Source: Actinomycetes bacterium
GTDB taxonomy: Bacteria > Actinomycetota > Acidimicrobiia > Acidimicrobiales > Palsa-688
Assembly: GCA_021811865.1 (NCBI GenBank)
Contig: JAKAQB010000118.1
Location: 1 to 7,647 of the forward strand
Reading direction: 5' to 3'
DNA length: 7,647 nucleotides
Both the position numbers and the translations under genes were made by a program. Shown here piece after piece: positions 6,082 to 7,647 of the stretch (position 1 is the first letter of the stretch; each line of letters opens with the position of its first letter). A model generated the notes under the pieces. It had not been told where the DNA came from and made no database searches. It was given only the letters and a program-made list of their open reading frames with translations.

Positions 6082-7110
6082 ATGCCGGACGACTCGCCGC
6101 CGCTGAATCACGCGGCCGTCGGCAGGTGGGACGAAGGACTGCCCTTCGCGCTGGGGGATTCTGGCCCCGAGGTGAGTGACCTCCAGCAGCGCCTGGCCCG
6201 GCTCGGGTTGTGGATCGGGGATGACCGGCTCGGGCACTACGGGCAGGGCACCGCAGCAGCCGTACGGGCCTTCCAGCGCGAGCGCGGGCTACGAGTCGAC
6301 GGCATGTGCGGACCGTACACGTGGTCGTCGCTCGTGGAGGCCGGCTACCGGCTCGGAGACCGGCTCCTGTACCGGCGCAACCCGATGCTGCACGGTGACG
6401 ACGTCGGAGAGTTGCAGCGCAGGCTCTCCGCTCTCGGCTTCGATCCCGGCCGCGTGGACGGCATCTTCGGAGACATGACCGCCGCCGCCCTCGCCGACTT
6501 CCAGCACAACATCGGGATAGCCAGTGACGGCATCTGCGGACCCCGGACCCTCGCCGAGCTCTGGAAGCTCTCGGTCCGAAAGGGCGGGGAGGACCCGGTC
6601 ACGGCGGTTCGCGAGCAGCTGCTCGTCTCGAGCAAGGCGCAGACCCTTCGCGATCGGACCATCGCCGTCGGCGAGCCGGGCGGCTTCCAGACAGGTGCCG
6701 TGGCCCTCGCGCGCGCGCTCGCCGCCATCGGCGCCCAACCGGTGACCCTGCACCATCCCGACGAGTCGGACCAGGCCGACGCTGCCAACACCGCCGACGC
6801 CGACTGCTACATCGGGCTCCGCCTCGAGCCGGGGCGCACCGGGGTGCGCACGCTCTACTACCGCGGGTACCGCTACGAGTCCGAGACGAGCAGGCGGCTC
6901 GCAGCGCTCGTGCTCGAGTCCGTCTCGGCGGCACTCGAGCTTCCCTCCGAGGGCTCGTCCGGCATGGCCCTGCCGATCCTGCGCCGGACGAGGATGCCCG
7001 CCGTGGTGATCGAGCTCGGAAACCCCGTCACCGTCGCCATGCACACACCGCGGCTGGCCGCCGCCGTCACCGACTCGCTCGTCAAGTGGGTGACCAACGA
7101 CTGGGAATGA
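6082..7110 (+). CDS. cwlM: CwlM-like protein: two peptidoglycan-binding domains plus degenerate amidase domain
   Basis: The 342-residue product has no signal peptide and should be cytoplasmic, like mycobacterial CwlM, which regulates the first step of peptidoglycan precursor synthesis (MurA) rather than cutting wall. Two PG_binding_1 domains are clear: about 25-84 (GDSGPEVSDLQQRLARLGL, then VDGMCGP) and 104-163 (GDDVGELQRRLSALGF, VDGIFGD, then SDGICGP). About 191-340 aligns with the Amidase_3 fold, but the DPGHGG loop reads VGEPGG, the Glu ligand is not found, the second His position is Arg247 (GLRLE), and only the C-terminal Glu311 (VIELGNP) remains. Hydrolase activity is therefore unlikely. 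The C-terminal tail phosphorylated in mycobacterial CwlM is absent. Possible starts are GTG 5995 (371 residues), ATG 6073 and ATG 6082; none has a Shine-Dalgarno sequence. I prefer 6082 because the upstream codons have weaker G/C third positions and a -10-like box fits. Confidence 0.85.
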   Translation: MPDDSPPLNHAAVGRWDEGLPFALGDSGPEVSDLQQRLARLGLWIGDDRLGHYGQGTAAAVRAFQRERGLRVDGMCGPYTWSSLVEAGYRLGDRLLYRRNPMLHGDDVGELQRRLSALGFDPGRVDGIFGDMTAAALADFQHNIGIASDGICGPRTLAELWKLSVRKGGEDPVTAVREQLLVSSKAQTLRDRTIAVGEPGGFQTGAVALARALAAIGAQPVTLHHPDESDQADAANTADADCYIGLRLEPGRTGVRTLYYRGYRYESETSRRLAALVLESVSAALELPSEGSSGMALPILRRTRMPAVVIELGNPVTVAMHTPRLAAAVTDSLVKWVTNDWE

Positions 7111-7184
7111 CCCGGCCGAGGCGTGCTGATCACTCGGACGCCAAACACCCAGGTCAGGGCCATAATCCGAGAGCGCGCCAGCCC

Positions 7185-7217
7185 TAATCCACAATCTCAT
7201 GCACAGGTTGTGGATGA
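7185..7217. other. Cluster of DnaA-box-like sequences (possible origin element)
   Basis: Three 9-mers each differ by one base from the relaxed DnaA box TTATNCACA: TAATCCACA (7185-7193, +), TCATGCACA (7197-7205, +) and TGTGGATGA (7209-7217, which reads TCATCCACA on the minus strand). Their starts are exactly 12 bases apart. A weaker CACA-ending match (TGCATCACA, 7221-7229) keeps the same step. The outer two form a perfect inverted repeat, ATCCACAA (7187-7194) with TTGTGGAT (7208-7215). DnaA binding is inference from the motif and from the origin-linked gene neighbourhood. Confidence 0.45.
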
Positions 7218-7315
7218 AGGTGCATCACAGGTGAAGGTCCAGACCCTCATCCGGTGGGTGCGCGTGAGAGTTCGGCCTTCTTCCGTAAACTCCCTGGTCA
7301 GCGTGGCTATTCATA

Positions 7316-7339
7316 CCGGACCCGTCGGCTCCGGGCCGG
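7316..7339 (+). other. Bulged hairpin in the gene-free region
   Basis: CCGG (7316-7319) pairs with CCGG (7336-7339) and CCCG (7321-7324) with CGGG (7332-7335). Together they form an 8-bp stem with one bulged A (7320) and a 7-base loop. No U-tract follows. It could belong to a structured RNA or be incidental in GC-rich DNA. Confidence 0.3.
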
Positions 7340-7430
7340 CGGCGGCGGTGCCATCCTCAACCGGGTAAACGCCTGCCGGCGCGCCGGTCCGGGAGCACCC
7401 AAGGCAACCATTTGGATGACCGCTCGAGCG

Positions 7431-7451
7431 ATGGCGGCGCCATGCGGCGCC
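7431..7451 (+). repeat. Overlapping palindromes
   Basis: ATGGCG-G-CGCCAT (7431-7443) is a perfect palindrome around a central base. It overlaps GGCGCC (7436-7441), which is repeated at 7446-7451 across a 4-base spacer. The segment can fold in two alternative ways. Function unknown. Confidence 0.35.
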
Positions 7452-7638
7452 TTGCCAGCCGCGGCTCATGGCGGACGCCCGGCCGATGGTCCTCCAGCGG
7501 GTTCCTCCTTCGAGCGACCCGGCGCGTGCGGTGCGGGAGCCGTGTCAGCGGCGATGCACCGCCCGCCGACGTGCCGGTCGATCCCTCGGTGGTGATGGGC
7601 CGGCGGGGCTGGCACCTTCACCGGTCGTCATCGACAGC

Positions 7639-7647
7639 AGATCGGAA
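7639..7647. other. Illumina adapter remnant, right end
   Basis: AGATCGGAA is the start of the Illumina read-through adapter and the exact reverse complement of bases 1-9. It marks the end of the sequenced fragment rather than a biological repeat. Confidence 0.85.

Larger units (their letters stand above)
7111..7638. other. Gene-free region after the cwlM-like gene
   Basis: No convincing gene is present on either strand in about 530 bases. The open frames at 7123-7368 and 7254-7595 have mixed third positions, unlike the G/C-ending codons of every gene here, and match no family I know. No parB end is seen on the minus strand, although parB usually converges on cwlM in actinobacteria. No tRNA, rRNA, RNase P, tmRNA or SRP RNA signature was recognised. 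CCGAG (7116-7120), CTCGGA (7133-7138) and TCCGAG (7166-7171) can pair in alternative ways just after the gene and could serve as a weak terminator. The region also holds the DnaA-box-like cluster and the hairpins listed separately. Confidence 0.55.

Noticed and set aside
7123..7368. Possible 81-residue gene overlapping the DnaA-box-like cluster
   Set aside because: It has no motif and poor codon bias, and the overlap with the inverted repeat is better explained as non-coding DNA.
7254..7595. Possible 113-residue gene starting GTG after the DnaA-box cluster
   Set aside because: Third positions are mixed, the protein is Ala/Gly/Arg/Pro-rich without a motif, and no ribosome binding site was found. 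It has a little basic character like L34 but lacks the L34 sequence pattern.
7111..7638. ParB-binding parS site or a parB gene end on the minus strand
   Set aside because: I looked because parB usually follows cwlM. No palindrome resembling GTTTCACGTGAAAC and no minus-strand frame with ParB pattern is present.
1..7647. Terminal inverted repeat of 9-10 bases, as in an insertion sequence or linear element
   Set aside because: The repeat is the Illumina adapter end; the tenth matching base is expected by chance. No transposase or mobile-element gene lies between.

Overview
This is a 7.6 kb piece of a high-GC bacterial chromosome, most likely from an actinobacterium (Actinomycetota). Codons end almost entirely in G or C, and the gene order DUF6049 protein - murJ - trxB - trxA - cwlM-like is the block actinobacteria carry beside the replication origin (Rv3909, Rv3910, Rv3913, Rv3914 and Rv3915 in Mycobacterium tuberculosis). 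The lineage cannot be fixed from this window. An uncultured, deep-branching actinobacterium such as an acidimicrobiial one would fit; that is inference. Both ends carry a 9-base match to the Illumina adapter, so native DNA probably runs from about 10 to 7638.

Layout, all genes on the + strand. (1) 1-3979 is a tightly packed operon: the C-terminal part of a DUF6049 envelope protein (cut by the left end), the lipid II flippase MurJ, and a DegV/FakB fatty-acid-binding protein. The stop and start codons overlap at both junctions (ATGA and TGATG), so translation is probably coupled. (2) 4015-5843 has a candidate leaderless promoter, a small two-helix membrane protein of unknown function, thioredoxin reductase (trxB) and thioredoxin (trxA), ended by a strong hairpin. 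(3) 5871-6081 is a structured non-coding leader. (4) 6082-7110 encodes a cytoplasmic CwlM-like protein with two peptidoglycan-binding domains and an amidase domain that has lost most of its zinc site. (5) 7111-7638 has no convincing gene. It contains a compact cluster of DnaA-box-like sequences and several hairpins.

Two themes link the genes. MurJ exports lipid II, and CwlM in mycobacteria is a catalytically dead amidase that controls peptidoglycan precursor supply, so the window holds a flippase and a probable regulator of the same pathway. TrxB and TrxA form a complete NADPH-to-dithiol relay. The observations most worth following up are the extreme decay of the CwlM amidase site and the DnaA-box-like cluster next to origin-linked genes. 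I did not find an obviously new multi-gene system.
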